Both the position numbers and the translations under genes were made by a program. Below, in pieces: positions 52,312 through 60,426 of a DNA stretch of 64,000 nt. The stretch comes from Mesorhizobium sp. (GTDB lineage: Bacteria; Pseudomonadota; Alphaproteobacteria; Rhizobiales; Rhizobiaceae): the NCBI GenBank assembly GCA_004020645.1, contig SAQL01000004.1:248001-312000 (forward strand), given 5' to 3'. Each line of letters begins with the position of its first letter. Within the stretch, counting starts at the first letter, position 1. The notes below the pieces were generated by a model. The model made no database searches. It was not told where the DNA came from and saw only the letters and a program-made list of their open reading frames with translations.

Positions 52312-52845
52312 ATGGCCGACGACCATATCCGCTACGACATTCTGGCCCAGGAGGCATTGCGCGGCGTCATGCGCAAGGTCCTGGCCGAGGTCGCGCGCAC
52401 TGGCCTTCCCGGCAACCATCATTTCTTCATCACTTTCCTGACCGGCGCCCCGGGCGTGCGCGTATCTTCCCGCTTGCGCGAGCGCTATCCCGAACAGATG
52501 ACCATCGTCATCCAGTTCCAGTATTGGGACCTGAAGGTGACCGACACCGGCTTCGAGGTCGGGCTGTCTTTCTCCGATGTGCCGGAAAAGCTGGAAATCC
52601 CGTTCTCGGCCGTGCGCGGCTTTTACGACCCGTCCGTCAATTTCGAGCTCGAATTCGACGTGAAGACGGAGACCTCGGCAGAAGAGGAGTTGGCCGGCCA
52701 GCCCGCTCCCGAACCGCTGGCCGTCGTCGCCGAGAAAAAGCCGGAAAAGAAGAAGACCGCTGAGGCCGAAAAGAAGCCTGCCGCTGCCGACGCCGCCGCC
52801 AAGGGCGCCGAAGTGGTGTCGCTCGACGCCTTCCGCAAGAAGTGA
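52312..52845 (+). CDS. sspB: Alpha-type SspB, ClpXP adaptor for tmRNA-tagged proteins
   Basis: The 177-residue protein has a folded domain 1-125 (YDILAQEALRGVMRKVLAEV, HHFFITFLTGAPGVRVSSRL, FSAVRGFYDPSVNFELEFDV), a Lys/Glu/Ala-rich linker (~126-165), and the C-terminal VVSLDAFRKK, the ClpX-binding tail. SspB holds the tmRNA tag and hands proteins to ClpXP. ATG 52312 is the only good start for the conserved MADDHIRYDILAQEAL. It leads an operon with the DUF4169 and ribbon-helix-helix genes. The tmRNA gene itself is 3 kb upstream. Confidence 0.94.
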   Translation: MADDHIRYDILAQEALRGVMRKVLAEVARTGLPGNHHFFITFLTGAPGVRVSSRLRERYPEQMTIVIQFQYWDLKVTDTGFEVGLSFSDVPEKLEIPFSAVRGFYDPSVNFELEFDVKTETSAEEELAGQPAPEPLAVVAEKKPEKKKTAEAEKKPAAADAAAKGAEVVSLDAFRKK

Positions 52846-52863
52846 TCCGACGGGCCGCGCGAC

Positions 52864-53109
52864 ATGGCCGACATCGTCAATCTCCGCCAGGCCCGCAAGC
52901 AGAAGGCACGAGCCGAGAAGGGGCGCCTGGCCGAACAGAACCGGACGCTGCACGGCCGCTCCAAGGCCGACCGGGAGCGTGACCGTCTGATCGCCGAGAA
53001 GGCAGAAACGTTTGTCGCCGGCCATCGCCGCGAAGCCTCTGGCGATCCGGATTCCCCGAGCATCGGACCGAAAAGTGCGCCGCGGTTTTCGGATAAATCC
53101 GATGCTTGA
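52864..53109 (+). CDS. DUF4169 family small protein with repeat-derived C-terminus
   Basis: The 81-residue product starts MADIVNLRQARKQKARAEKG and continues LHGRSKADRERDRLIAEKAE, the Arg/Lys-rich helical DUF4169 pattern found after sspB in Rhizobiales. Its last 17 or so residues (SIGPKSAPRFSDKSDA) are read from a hairpin repeat (53058-53107), and the stop TGA overlaps its end. So the tail is not inherited protein sequence. Function unknown; the charge suggests nucleic acid or ribosome contact. Confidence 0.82.
   Translation: MADIVNLRQARKQKARAEKGRLAEQNRTLHGRSKADRERDRLIAEKAETFVAGHRREASGDPDSPSIGPKSAPRFSDKSDA
53058..53107. repeat. Single-hairpin repeat, family B-type hairpin 1, inside a coding region
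   Basis: GAGCATCGG and CCGATGCTT form the outer stem, with CCGAAAAG... and ..TTTTCGG inside. It matches the first hairpin of 61332-61430 closely (GAGCATCGGACC, GGTTTT). Only hairpin 1 is present. It provides the last residues and the stop of the DUF4169 gene. Confidence 0.8.
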
Positions 53110-53129
53110 AGTGAAATGAGTCACGTCCG

Positions 53130-53357
53130 GTGAGCCCGGTCGAGAAACGCTCGGTGACCATTCGCGGCCATCGCACCAGTTATTCGCTCGAAAAGCCGTT
53201 TTTCGACGATCTCGTCGCCATCGCGGCCGCGCGCAAACTGACGCTCGCCGCCCTCGTCGCCGAAATCGACGAGGGCCGGCCGCGCGATGCCAACCTGTCC
53301 TCGGCGCTCAGGCTCTACGTCCTGGATTGGGCGAAGCGAGGGATGAAACCGGTCTAG
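53130..53357 (+). CDS. Ribbon-helix-helix domain protein
   Basis: The 75-residue protein starts at GTG 53130, and its first part KRSVTIRGHRTSYSLEKPFFDD is the ribbon strand, followed by helices LVAIAAARKLTLAALVAEID and LSSALRLYVLDWAKRG. This RHH-type (Ribbon-helix-helix 4) protein regularly follows sspB and DUF4169 in Rhizobiales. DNA binding is likely, the target unknown. It converges on the AsmA gene with 20 bases between. Confidence 0.88.
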   Translation: MSPVEKRSVTIRGHRTSYSLEKPFFDDLVAIAAARKLTLAALVAEIDEGRPRDANLSSALRLYVLDWAKRGMKPV

Positions 53358-53377
53358 CCCGGATATCTAGGTAGGCG

Positions 53378-56300
53378 CTATCCGCCGCCCAGCGACTTCA
53401 GCAGATTGTCGATCGACGAAGGTTCAAGCGTGGGTTTTGGCGCGGATCCTGCTGGCGGCAGGTTGTCATTGGCCGGCGGCTGACGCGCGCGCTCGATTTT
53501 CTGCGCCTGCTCAGCCGCAGCCCTGCGCTGGGCGTCGAGCCTAGCCTTTTGTTCCGCAGCGATCCGCCTCGCCTCTTCCGTCCGCCTCGCCTCTTCCGCT
53601 TTCCGGCGTTGCTGTTCCTCGGCTTTCGCCGCCTCGTCCGCCGCTTTTTGCGCCGCCTTGGCTCTCGCTTCGGCATCCGCCCTGGCCCTTGCCTCCGTCT
53701 CGGCCTCGGCCTTGGCTTTGGCCTCCGCTTCAGCCCTCGCCCTTGCCTCCGCCTCGGCCCTGGCTTTGGCCACGGCTTCAGCCCTCGCCTGCGCATCCGC
53801 TTTGGCCTTCGCCTCCGCTTCGGCTCGAGCCTTTGCCTCGGCTTCAGCCTTCGCCCTGGCATCTGCCTCGGCTTGCAGCCGCGCCGCCTCCTGCTGCTTG
53901 CGCAATTCCTCGGCTGCCCTCTCACGCTCGGCTTGCAGGGCCGCGTAGTAACGCACCTCGCGCCGCAGCCGCTGTTTTTCAAGCAGCGCCGCCTGCATGG
54001 CCTCGACCCGCTGCTGTTCCTTTTCCAGCGCGCGCTGGGTCAGGAACTGCGCCAGCGGCTCACTGTCGAATTGCCGTTTCGCGGCGCCGAACGGCCCGTC
54101 GACGCTGAAATTCACAGTCGGATCGGAGCCGACCAGCGCTTCGTCGCCGGGCCGATAAGTGATCGAGCCACTGGCTGCGACCGTGCTGGCATTCAGGTCC
54201 GCCGTGATGTCGGCGGACAGCTTCACCGCCGGATTTTCCAGATTGACCGGCGGTGCCCTCAGCGTGCCGCCGGCAATTGTGAAGGCGATGTCGGTATCCC
54301 CAGCCGGAAAACTGCCGTCCGCGGCGATCTGCGGCGCGAACGCGGCAGTCTTGGCCGCATCGATATCGCGCCCGATGGCGTCGGCCTTGGCGATGAAGGC
54401 GCCAAAGGCGTCGGGATTGACGCCGGCAATGGTCAAGCCCTTCAGCGCCGCCGTGCCGGAACCGGACAGCGCCGCAACCATCGCATCGACCGATTTGCCG
54501 CTGGTCGAGAGCGCCGCCGAGAAATCGCCACTTCCGCTGATGCCGGCCTCTGGCAGCACGGTGGCCAAATCGGCGCCGGCAAGTTTCAGCTGGCCAGAGA
54601 AAAGCCCGGTGCCGTAGTTGTTCTTCAGTTCGAACAGTCCGGAAAGCGCACCGCCGGCGAACTTCGCCTTGAGGTTCGACACGCGGATGCCTTCCTGGTT
54701 GAGCTGCAGCGACAGCGCCGCGTCATAGGCCGCGGCCAGCGGGCCGGCGACCAGCGACGCCGTGGTCAGCTCAAGTTCAGCGGTGAACGGCAGGCTGGAC
54801 TTCTGGCTGAACGGGGCGGCCGGCCAACCCTTGCCGGAGCCCAGGAAGGCCTGGTCGCCAAACAGCGCTACCGCCATCGGATCAAGATCCAGTTCATCGA
54901 GCGCCAGCGCGCCGGCGAGATGCGGCAGCCCGTCCTTGACGTCGACATTGACGTCACCGGAAACTGCCGCCTCGTTGATGGCGCCGCTGAGGCCGGACAG
55001 CACCAGAAGGCCGTTGCCTAAGTCGGCGTCGGCCGCAAGCCACGTCGACATGCCTGTCCCCAGCCCCGGCAGGCCGATGCCTGTCGTCATCAGCCACGGC
55101 TCGAGGTCGGCGGCTTCCAGGCTGACCTTGCCCTTGGCGGTGGCGCCTTGTGGCGTGCTGGCGATCATCCCATCGAAACCGGCTTTGAAGTCGTCGCCGG
55201 TTAGGTTGAAGCTCGTCGCCATGCCGCCGCCAAGCGTGCCTTTCGCCGAAACATCGGTGGTCGCCTCGCCAACCATGCCGAGCGGCAGCGCCGGCAGGCC
55301 GTAAAGCGCCAGAAGCGCGGTGGCGTCGGTATTCCCGGCGTTGAAGGTCACGGACACCGGCGCCTCGAGAAGCCGATCGGCCAGTCCTTTGCCGGACAGC
55401 GATGCTGAAAACGCCGAGCCACCGGCCCTACCTTGCGCGCTGACCGCCAGTCCCGTCGTGCCGTCGCCATTGGCGGCGGCACTCGTCACCAGATCGATGC
55501 GCGCATTCTGGAACAGCTCGGGATAGGCGGCCACACGCCCCGCCAGCCCTTTCAGCACGGCATTGTCCGGATAGTGCTTCGCCGCGACATCGACCAACGG
55601 CTTGAGATCGACGGCGACCACCGAGGCATCGAGCTTGCCAGTCGGGCTCGCTGGGAAATCCTTGATCCGGCCGGTGGCGCTGATCGAGGCGCCGGCAAGC
55701 CCGCCAACTGAGAGCCGGTCGATTTCGAGCAGACCGTCGCGCAGCCTGAGCGCCGTATCGATCGTATCGGCGGTCAGTCCGCCGGCGGCGACCGGACCGG
55801 CCTTGATCTGGAAATCGAGGTCGCGGTCGGAAAAACGGTTGGCGCCCTTGTCGCTGATGAAGATCGAGGCGAAGGCGGCGAGGCCGTCGATGTCGAGTTC
55901 GCCACCTTCGAGCCGCATCAGCACCGACGGCCTGGCGTCGTCGCGCTGGCTGGAATCGATGCGCCCGGAAAATTTCGCCTTACCGAGAACGAGCTCGAGG
56001 TCGCTGAAGGCCTGGCGGTTCCCGGTCAGGTCGACCTTGGCCTTGAAGCCGGCAGCCGGCAGCCGGCGGATCGCCTCGTCGACATCCTTCGACAACCAGG
56101 CGGCAAAGCCGGAAGGCTGCCCCACGGCCAGAAGCAGCGAACCGGTGAAGCCCAAATCATCCTCGACGCTGAGCATACCGTTTGCTTCCAGCCTGGCACG
56201 GCCGGGCAGTGTCGCAGCGAGCGACTTCACCGACCAGCCGGCATCGGCCGGCTCGGCGGAAAGGCGCACGTCACGAACCGTCGTGTCGCCTGCCACCACC

Positions 56301-57421
56301 GCCGGCAGCTTCACCTCGACGGTGCCCGGTATGGTCGGCTTGGGCAGGTCGAGCAGCGCCTGCTCCAGCGCCGCGACGCGCTCGGAAAGCGTCAGTCTGG
56401 TCGCGGCGCCGACGGCTTCATCGAACTGCACCTGCGCGCCATCGGCCTCGATCGAAAAGTTTGGGTTCGGCCCAAGCTCGACGGCAGCCTTGCCGTCGGC
56501 GGTGTAGGGATTGTCGAGCGGCCCGGTCTCGAAGCGGAATTCGTCGACACCAAGCTTCCGATGGTCGAGCGAGAACTTGCCGTTCAGCCTGAACCCCGGC
56601 TCCGGCTTGCCGGCGCTGGCCTTCATCATCTCACCGTCGGTGCCGTTAAGCCGCGCCGGACTTATGTTGGCACCATTCTTGTCGGAACTTGCGACCTTGA
56701 ACTGGCCCGAATAGATGGCGGCGCCGTTGACGATTCCGGCATTGCCATCCGCTTCGATGACCAGCGGATAGGCGTCCGGATCGGCCTTGAGCCGGAGCCG
56801 CATCTGCCCATCGCTGCCGGCCTTGCCGGTGGAGGCGACGACCGTGCTGCGCAGGCCGTCGAGCCGCAGTGAACCTTCCATCCGCCAAGGTCCGGCCAGC
56901 GACTTGGCAGAGATCGTCGAATTGATCTCCGAAAGCAGATGGCTGCGCCCGCCGGCGGCATGGCGCAGGGCGATCTCTCCGTCCGTCACCGTCAGCTTCT
57001 CGATCGAGATCTGGCTGGGATCGAAGGGAGAGGACGGGCGTATCGCCCAATCGACCGTGCCGTCGGTGGCAATGTCGATCGTCGCCCTCGGCCGCACCAG
57101 CCGCATGTCGAAGATCAGCACTTCGCCGCTCAGGAAAGGCGCCAGTTCCGCATCCATCGAAAAGGTCTCGACGGTCATTGCCGGCTGGCCGCCGGGGCCG
57201 CCGGCAACGGTGACATTCGAGAAGGTCACCGAGGGAAACGGCAGCAGCCTCGCCGTTGCGTCGCCCTGAACAGTGACCTTGCGGCCCAGAATGGCGCTCG
57301 CCTCGCGTTCGAAATCGGCACGGTAGCCCGTCCAGTCGACAAAATACGGCCCCACCAGCGCCGCACACAGCACCAGCACGAAAAAGCCACCGAAGAAAAC
57401 GAACAGGCGTGCGAGCATCAA
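53378..57421 (-). CDS. AsmA family large envelope protein
   Basis: The 1347-residue protein has one N-terminal membrane helix (RLFVFFGGFFVLVLCAALVG), then the AsmA signature WTGYRADFEREASAILGRKV and VRPRATIDI-like strands. The long middle is a beta-groove of the kind that carries lipid across the envelope, ending in the AsmA_2 domain (ALSGSGTAALKGLTIAGVNP, ~1010). Residues ~1155-1305 are a low-complexity Ala/Glu/Lys/Arg coiled-coil (repeats of AEAEAKARAEAEAKAKA type), then a Pro-rich end. The coiled tail is unusual for E. coli AsmA but seen in rhizobial versions. Phospholipid transport and outer-membrane stability are the expected roles. Confidence 0.9.
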   Translation of the reverse strand: MMLARLFVFFGGFFVLVLCAALVGPYFVDWTGYRADFEREASAILGRKVTVQGDATARLLPFPSVTFSNVTVAGGPGGQPAMTVETFSMDAELAPFLSGEVLIFDMRLVRPRATIDIATDGTVDWAIRPSSPFDPSQISIEKLTVTDGEIALRHAAGGRSHLLSEINSTISAKSLAGPWRMEGSLRLDGLRSTVVASTGKAGSDGQMRLRLKADPDAYPLVIEADGNAGIVNGAAIYSGQFKVASSDKNGANISPARLNGTDGEMMKASAGKPEPGFRLNGKFSLDHRKLGVDEFRFETGPLDNPYTADGKAAVELGPNPNFSIEADGAQVQFDEAVGAATRLTLSERVAALEQALLDLPKPTIPGTVEVKLPAVVAGDTTVRDVRLSAEPADAGWSVKSLAATLPGRARLEANGMLSVEDDLGFTGSLLLAVGQPSGFAAWLSKDVDEAIRRLPAAGFKAKVDLTGNRQAFSDLELVLGKAKFSGRIDSSQRDDARPSVLMRLEGGELDIDGLAAFASIFISDKGANRFSDRDLDFQIKAGPVAAGGLTADTIDTALRLRDGLLEIDRLSVGGLAGASISATGRIKDFPASPTGKLDASVVAVDLKPLVDVAAKHYPDNAVLKGLAGRVAAYPELFQNARIDLVTSAAANGDGTTGLAVSAQGRAGGSAFSASLSGKGLADRLLEAPVSVTFNAGNTDATALLALYGLPALPLGMVGEATTDVSAKGTLGGGMATSFNLTGDDFKAGFDGMIASTPQGATAKGKVSLEAADLEPWLMTTGIGLPGLGTGMSTWLAADADLGNGLLVLSGLSGAINEAAVSGDVNVDVKDGLPHLAGALALDELDLDPMAVALFGDQAFLGSGKGWPAAPFSQKSSLPFTAELELTTASLVAGPLAAAYDAALSLQLNQEGIRVSNLKAKFAGGALSGLFELKNNYGTGLFSGQLKLAGADLATVLPEAGISGSGDFSAALSTSGKSVDAMVAALSGSGTAALKGLTIAGVNPDAFGAFIAKADAIGRDIDAAKTAAFAPQIAADGSFPAGDTDIAFTIAGGTLRAPPVNLENPAVKLSADITADLNASTVAASGSITYRPGDEALVGSDPTVNFSVDGPFGAAKRQFDSEPLAQFLTQRALEKEQQRVEAMQAALLEKQRLRREVRYYAALQAERERAAEELRKQQEAARLQAEADARAKAEAEAKARAEAEAKAKADAQARAEAVAKARAEAEARARAEAEAKAKAEAETEARARADAEARAKAAQKAADEAAKAEEQQRRKAEEARRTEEARRIAAEQKARLDAQRRAAAEQAQKIERARQPPANDNLPPAGSAPKPTLEPSSIDNLLKSLGGG

Positions 57422-57512
57422 CTCCCAAGCAGTTGATTGAAAATCAGCCGCACTCTACCCGCATCAGCGTGTTGATAAAGAGGCAAATCGATCGCCCTAA
57501 GAGCAAAAAGCT

Positions 57513-58925
57513 CTAGTCGGCTGGCAGTATCTTCCCAGGGTTCATGATATCAAGCGGGTCGAGCGCCTGCTTGATCGTGCGCATGATATCAACGCTGTGG
57601 CCGAGTTCATGGCGCAGGAAGCCGACCTTGCCTTGTCCGATGCCGTGCTCGCCGGTACAGGTTCCATCCATCCCGATCGCCCGCATGTTCAGCCGCGCGA
57701 CAAACTCTTCCGTCTGCTTGATTTCCTTCGGATCGTTCGCGTCCATCAGCACCAGCACATGGAAATTGCCGTCGCCGGCATGGCCGACGATCGGCGCGAT
57801 CAGCCCCATCTCGGCGATGTCGGCCTCGGTTTGCGTGACACATTCGGCAAAGCGCGAAATCGGCACGCAGACGTCGGTCGACAGCCCCTTGGCGCCCGGC
57901 CGCAGCGTCAGCGACGACCAATAGGCGTCGTGCCTGGCCTTCCACAGCTTCGTCCGTTCCTCGGTGACGCTGGTCCACAGGAATGGTCCGCCGCCATATT
58001 CTTCCGCGACCATGCCGAAAGTCTCGGCCTGCTCGGCAACGCCGGCATCGCTGCCATGGAACTCGACGAACAGGCACGGGCTCTCCGGATAGTCGAGTTT
58101 CGAATAGCTCTTCATCGCCCGCATCTGCAGCGCATTCACCAGTTCGATGCGCGCCACCGGAATGCCCATCTGAATTGTCGCGATCACCGCGTTGCAGGCC
58201 GCCTCGACGCTTGGAAACGGGCAGACACCGCCGGAAATCGCCTGCGGAATGCCCTGCAGCTTCAGGGTCAGCTGGGTGATGATGCCGAGCGTGCCTTCAG
58301 AGCCGATCAGGAGCCGCGTCAGATCGTAGCCGGCCGAGCTCTTTTTTGCGCGCTTGCCGGTCGTCACCGTCTCGCCGTCGGCCATCACCGCCGTCAGCGA
58401 CAACACATTCTCGCGCATCGTGCCGTAGCGCACCGCATTGGTGCCCGACGCCCGCGTCGCCGCCATGCCGCCGAGCGATGCATTCGCGCCCGGATCGATC
58501 GGAAAGAACAGGCCGGTGTCGCGCAGATGCCGGTTGAGATCCTCGCGCGTCACGCCGGGCTCGACCGTGCAGTCGAGATCCTGCGGGTTGACCGCTAGGA
58601 TGCGGTTCATCCGCGACATATCCAGCGAGATGCCGCCGCCCGGCGCGTTCGTATGGCCTTCCAGCGAGGAGCCGACGCCGAAGGCGATCACCGGCACGCG
58701 GTGCGCCGCGCAGGCCGACACGATCTCCCGCACCTCCGCCGTCGTCTCCGGAAATGCCACACCATCAGGCGCCTGGGTCGGAATGTAGGTGGTGGTATGC
58801 GCGTGCTGGGCGCGGATTGCCTGGCCGGTCTGGAACCGTTCGCCGAGCCGCTGCTTGAGGATGCCGAGCACAGCGGCGATGCCTTCTTCGTTGCGCTCGA
58901 CCGGATTGAGGTCGCTCAGAGCCAT
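57513..58925 (-). CDS. FAD-linked D-lactate dehydrogenase/2-hydroxyacid oxidase (GlcD/Dld2 type)
   Basis: The 470-residue protein has an FAD_binding_4 (PCMH) domain at ~45-220: PDGVAFPETTAEVREIVSAC, VPVIAFGVGSSLEGHTNAPG and SLGGMAATRASGTNAVRYGT, and a C-terminal domain with VGHAGDGNFHVLVLMDANDP and CTGEHGIGQGK, metal and substrate-site motifs of D-lactate and D-2-hydroxyglutarate dehydrogenases. ATG 58925 (MALSDLNPVERN) has CGGAGGAATCG upstream, a good ribosome site. It passes electrons probably to cytochrome c or the quinone pool. The exact 2-hydroxyacid is not certain. It is divergent from the thioesterase gene. Confidence 0.92.
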   Translation of the reverse strand: MALSDLNPVERNEEGIAAVLGILKQRLGERFQTGQAIRAQHAHTTTYIPTQAPDGVAFPETTAEVREIVSACAAHRVPVIAFGVGSSLEGHTNAPGGGISLDMSRMNRILAVNPQDLDCTVEPGVTREDLNRHLRDTGLFFPIDPGANASLGGMAATRASGTNAVRYGTMRENVLSLTAVMADGETVTTGKRAKKSSAGYDLTRLLIGSEGTLGIITQLTLKLQGIPQAISGGVCPFPSVEAACNAVIATIQMGIPVARIELVNALQMRAMKSYSKLDYPESPCLFVEFHGSDAGVAEQAETFGMVAEEYGGGPFLWTSVTEERTKLWKARHDAYWSSLTLRPGAKGLSTDVCVPISRFAECVTQTEADIAEMGLIAPIVGHAGDGNFHVLVLMDANDPKEIKQTEEFVARLNMRAIGMDGTCTGEHGIGQGKVGFLRHELGHSVDIMRTIKQALDPLDIMNPGKILPAD

Positions 58926-59022
58926 CGATTCCTCCGCGAATGGACCAGTGTCCACCCTTGTTATGGACTTATGGATGGGTAGTCTCACCACCACGTCCTG
59001 TCCAGCGAGAAGGAAGTTTTCG

Positions 59023-59523
59023 ATGTCCACCCCTGCCCCCTTCGTCTCTCGTGCCATGGACATCGAAAAGGACTGGATCGACTACAATGGCCATCTCAAC
59101 ATGGCCTATTACAACGTGCTGTTCGACCGCTGCTCCGACGAAGCGTTCGAAATGATCGGGATGGGGCTGGACTATGTGAAGCGGCGGCGGCTGACCATCT
59201 ACACGGCGGAAGTCCATGTCTGCTATGTCAGGGAACTGCATCTCGACCACAAGGTCAATGTCTCCTTCCAACTCCTCGACCATGACGACAAGCGGCTCAG
59301 GGCCTACCAGGAAATCCGCCATGTCGACGGTTGGCTCGCTGCCACTTCCGAATCACTGTCACTGCACGTCGACATGTCCGGACCGAAGGTGGCGCCCTTC
59401 CCCGCCGATGTCCTGGCCAAGGTGGAAGCGATGCGCGCCGCCCATGCGGCGCTGCCGATGCCTGAGCGCGCCGGCCGTTCGATCGGTATTCGTCGCAAGA
59501 CGCTTGAACCGCAGTCCCGTTAA
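59023..59523 (+). CDS. Hotdog-fold acyl-CoA thioesterase family protein
   Basis: The 166-residue protein has the 4HBT signature: MDIEKDWIDYNGHLNMAYYN near residue 12, with the catalytic-type Asp/Asn-His-Asn pattern, then RRRLTIYTAEVHVCYVRELH and HDDKRLRAYQEIRHVDGWLA. It resembles the thioesterases linked to carnitine or betaine CoA breakdown, but the substrate is open. ATG 59023 follows AAGGAAG by five bases. The neighbour on the other strand is the 2-hydroxyacid dehydrogenase. Confidence 0.9.
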   Translation: MSTPAPFVSRAMDIEKDWIDYNGHLNMAYYNVLFDRCSDEAFEMIGMGLDYVKRRRLTIYTAEVHVCYVRELHLDHKVNVSFQLLDHDDKRLRAYQEIRHVDGWLAATSESLSLHVDMSGPKVAPFPADVLAKVEAMRAAHAALPMPERAGRSIGIRRKTLEPQSR

Positions 59524-59635
59524 CCTTACCAAGGTTTTAACGTGAACAAGCTGAATTGAGGCGTTGAACGACTCAGCGCGGCGTTCGAAAACCGTCCGCA
59601 CGGGCGGCGGGGCTGAAGCGGTTCGGGGAACGTGC

Positions 59636-59833
59636 ATGAAAACCGATATCAAGGTCGAGGCGGACAGGCTGGCGGCCGACCCACGCATCACCGACTATGA
59701 TTTCTGGCGCTCGCTGAAGAACCTCAACAACGAGATCTTCCACATCGCCAACAACAACGAGCCGATCCCCTTCGCCATGATCCGCTGGCGCGCCATCCTG
59801 AAGCAGGCGCGGATGAAGCGCGGGCACGCCTGA
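59636..59833 (+). CDS. Small conserved hypothetical protein
   Basis: The 65-residue product MKTDIKVEADRLAADPRITD... continues with YDFWRSLKNLNNEIFHIANN and ends QARMKRGHA. It is charged and helical, with no signal peptide and no recognised domain. ATG 59636 is preceded by GGGGAACGTGC; longer readings upstream are Arg-rich and unlikely. I have the impression that this type of protein is common in Rhizobiales, but cannot name a family. It converges on the Lrp gene, 24 bases away. Confidence 0.65.
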   Translation: MKTDIKVEADRLAADPRITDYDFWRSLKNLNNEIFHIANNNEPIPFAMIRWRAILKQARMKRGHA

Positions 59834-59857
59834 CGGCAGCGCTTATTTCCTTAAAAG

Positions 59858-60337
59858 TCAGGGTTGGTGCTTCGGTGCCGCCAGCGGCGAGCGCGCCACC
59901 ACCGGCGACGACTGGATGATCGCGGTGTTGGTCATCGCAAACGGAATGATGCGGTCGATCACCCGTTCGAGTTCGGCCACCGAGCCGACATGCGCCAGCG
60001 CGATGAAACAGTCCTCGCCGGTCACCCGGTCGCATTGGGCGATCTCCGGCAAGTCGCGGATGATCTCGGCCACCACAGCCAGTTGCCCGGGCACGGGCCT
60101 GATGCGCAGCCATGCCGACAGCTTCATGCCGAGCGCGGCCGGATTGATCCGCACCGTATAGGCCTCGATCACGCCGCTCTCCTGCAGCCGCCGAATGCGC
60201 TCGGCCACGCTCGGCGCCGACAGGCCGACCGAGCGCGCCAGTTCAGCGGTGCTGGTGCGCGCATCCTTTTCCAGCAGGCGCAGGATTTTCAGATCAGCCG
60301 CATCCAGGTCGGCATTTTCGTTTCGAAGGCGTTTCAG
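59858..60337 (-). CDS. Lrp/AsnC family regulator, apparent CTG start
   Basis: The complete protein reads [L/M]KRLRNENADLDAADLKIL, then LLEKDARTSTAELARSVGLS and APSVAERIRRLQESG (helix-turn-helix, ~12-55), followed by the RAM ligand domain (VVAEIIRDLPEIAQCDRVTG, DCFIALAHVGSV). There is no ATG, GTG or TTG before residue ~44 in this frame, yet the helix-turn-helix upstream is intact and open. CTG at 60337 has GAGGAG seven bases before it and gives 159 residues, the usual Lrp size. It is divergent from the EamA transporter and probably controls it. Confidence 0.9.
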   Translation of the reverse strand: MKRLRNENADLDAADLKILRLLEKDARTSTAELARSVGLSAPSVAERIRRLQESGVIEAYTVRINPAALGMKLSAWLRIRPVPGQLAVVAEIIRDLPEIAQCDRVTGEDCFIALAHVGSVAELERVIDRIIPFAMTNTAIIQSSPVVARSPLAAPKHQP

Positions 60338-60426
60338 GGAAAACTCCTCAATTTTGGAAAATCAATGGTCTCTTTGGCTGATCATTATCCATATAAACCG
60401 GAAAGATTGCCTGCGATACTGATCGC

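Noticed and set aside
53549..55021. 490-codon open frame opposite the 3' part of asmA
   Set aside because: Its start is Arg/Leu/Phe/Gly repeats, the mirror of the Ala/Glu coiled-coil codons on the other strand; not a real gene.
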